NCBI GenBank assembly: GCA_937924555.1
Contig: CALDSN010000147.1
Location: 1-13,883 of the forward strand
From: an uncultured bacterium
GTDB lineage: Bacteria > Cloacimonadota > Cloacimonadia > Cloacimonadales > Cloacimonadaceae
DNA length: 13,883 nucleotides
Direction of reading: 5' to 3'
Part shown: piece after piece, positions 13,766 to 13,883 of the stretch
Layout: each line of letters begins with the position of its first letter
How positions within the stretch are numbered: position 1 is the stretch's first letter
Position numbers and translations under genes: made by a program
Notes under the pieces: model-generated
Told to the model about the DNA's origin: nothing
The model's input: the letters and a program-made list of their open reading frames with translations, nothing else
The model's database searches: none

Positions 13766-13883
13766 AAATATTTAACAATACTCCACAGCACGCTAAAGTT
13801 GAACAAACCTGATCTTCTGCCTCTTGGTATCCTAATGTCGTGCAATATTTTGTGTGCTCTGAGAGCATTAAGAATCCTCACAG

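Overview
The window looks like chromosomal sequence from a Gram-negative, probably anaerobic bacterium of the Fibrobacteres-Chlorobi-Bacteroidetes superphylum. The support is an outer-membrane beta-barrel of the DUF5916 kind, an exported transglutaminase-like protein with beta-sandwich domains, a DUF4476 protein, PEGA/SUMF1 proteins, many Sec signal peptides, and clear AAGGAG/GGAGG ribosome binding sites. Candidatus Cloacimonadota is my best guess at phylum, from overall resemblance only. The first 47 bases are not biological: they match the Illumina TruSeq universal (P5) adapter, so the left edge is a contig end with untrimmed adapter and the first gene is 5'-truncated there.

Layout. (1) 50-1600 (+): 3' part of an outer-membrane beta-barrel gene. 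(2) 1601-1806: spacer with 11-bp-phased TCATTGCAT-type repeats and a TTGACA promoter candidate. (3) 1807-4732 (+): two-gene unit, a PNPOx-like flavin-binding protein and a large exported transglutaminase-like protein. (4) 7127-4738 (-): two overlapping GT4 glycosyltransferase genes, converging on unit 3. (5) 7128-7570: divergent spacer holding an 84-bp near-perfect palindrome, a promoter candidate and a possible 26-codon leader ORF. (6) 7571-10552 (+): four-gene envelope operon (membrane-anchored L,D-transpeptidase, secreted PEGA+SUMF1 protein, 62-aa membrane protein, secreted TPR protein). (7) 11719-10549 (-): two exported proteins, one unknown and one DUF4476, converging on unit 6 with a 4-bp stop-codon overlap. 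(8) 11720-12174: divergent spacer with a direct repeat and a phased TAATCGCA operator-like array. (9) 12175-13305 (+): AAA_14/DUF4143 ATPase, converging on (10) 13652-13314 (-): a 112-aa protein with a Myb/SANT-like C-terminal helical motif. Its upstream region carries three copies of TTGTGTTGCA.

Most gene products (units 1, 3, 6 and 7) are exported or envelope-associated, and the glycosyltransferases fit surface-polysaccharide synthesis, so the theme is cell-envelope biogenesis. The ATPase and Myb-like genes at the right end look like a separate accessory pair. No tRNA, rRNA, CRISPR array or intact insertion sequence was seen. The most unusual non-coding signals are the 33-bp-phased TAATCGCA cluster before the ATPase, the 84-bp palindrome, the 30-bp-phased TTGTGTTGCA repeats, and the very tight convergent junctions, each with an inverted repeat around its stop codons.
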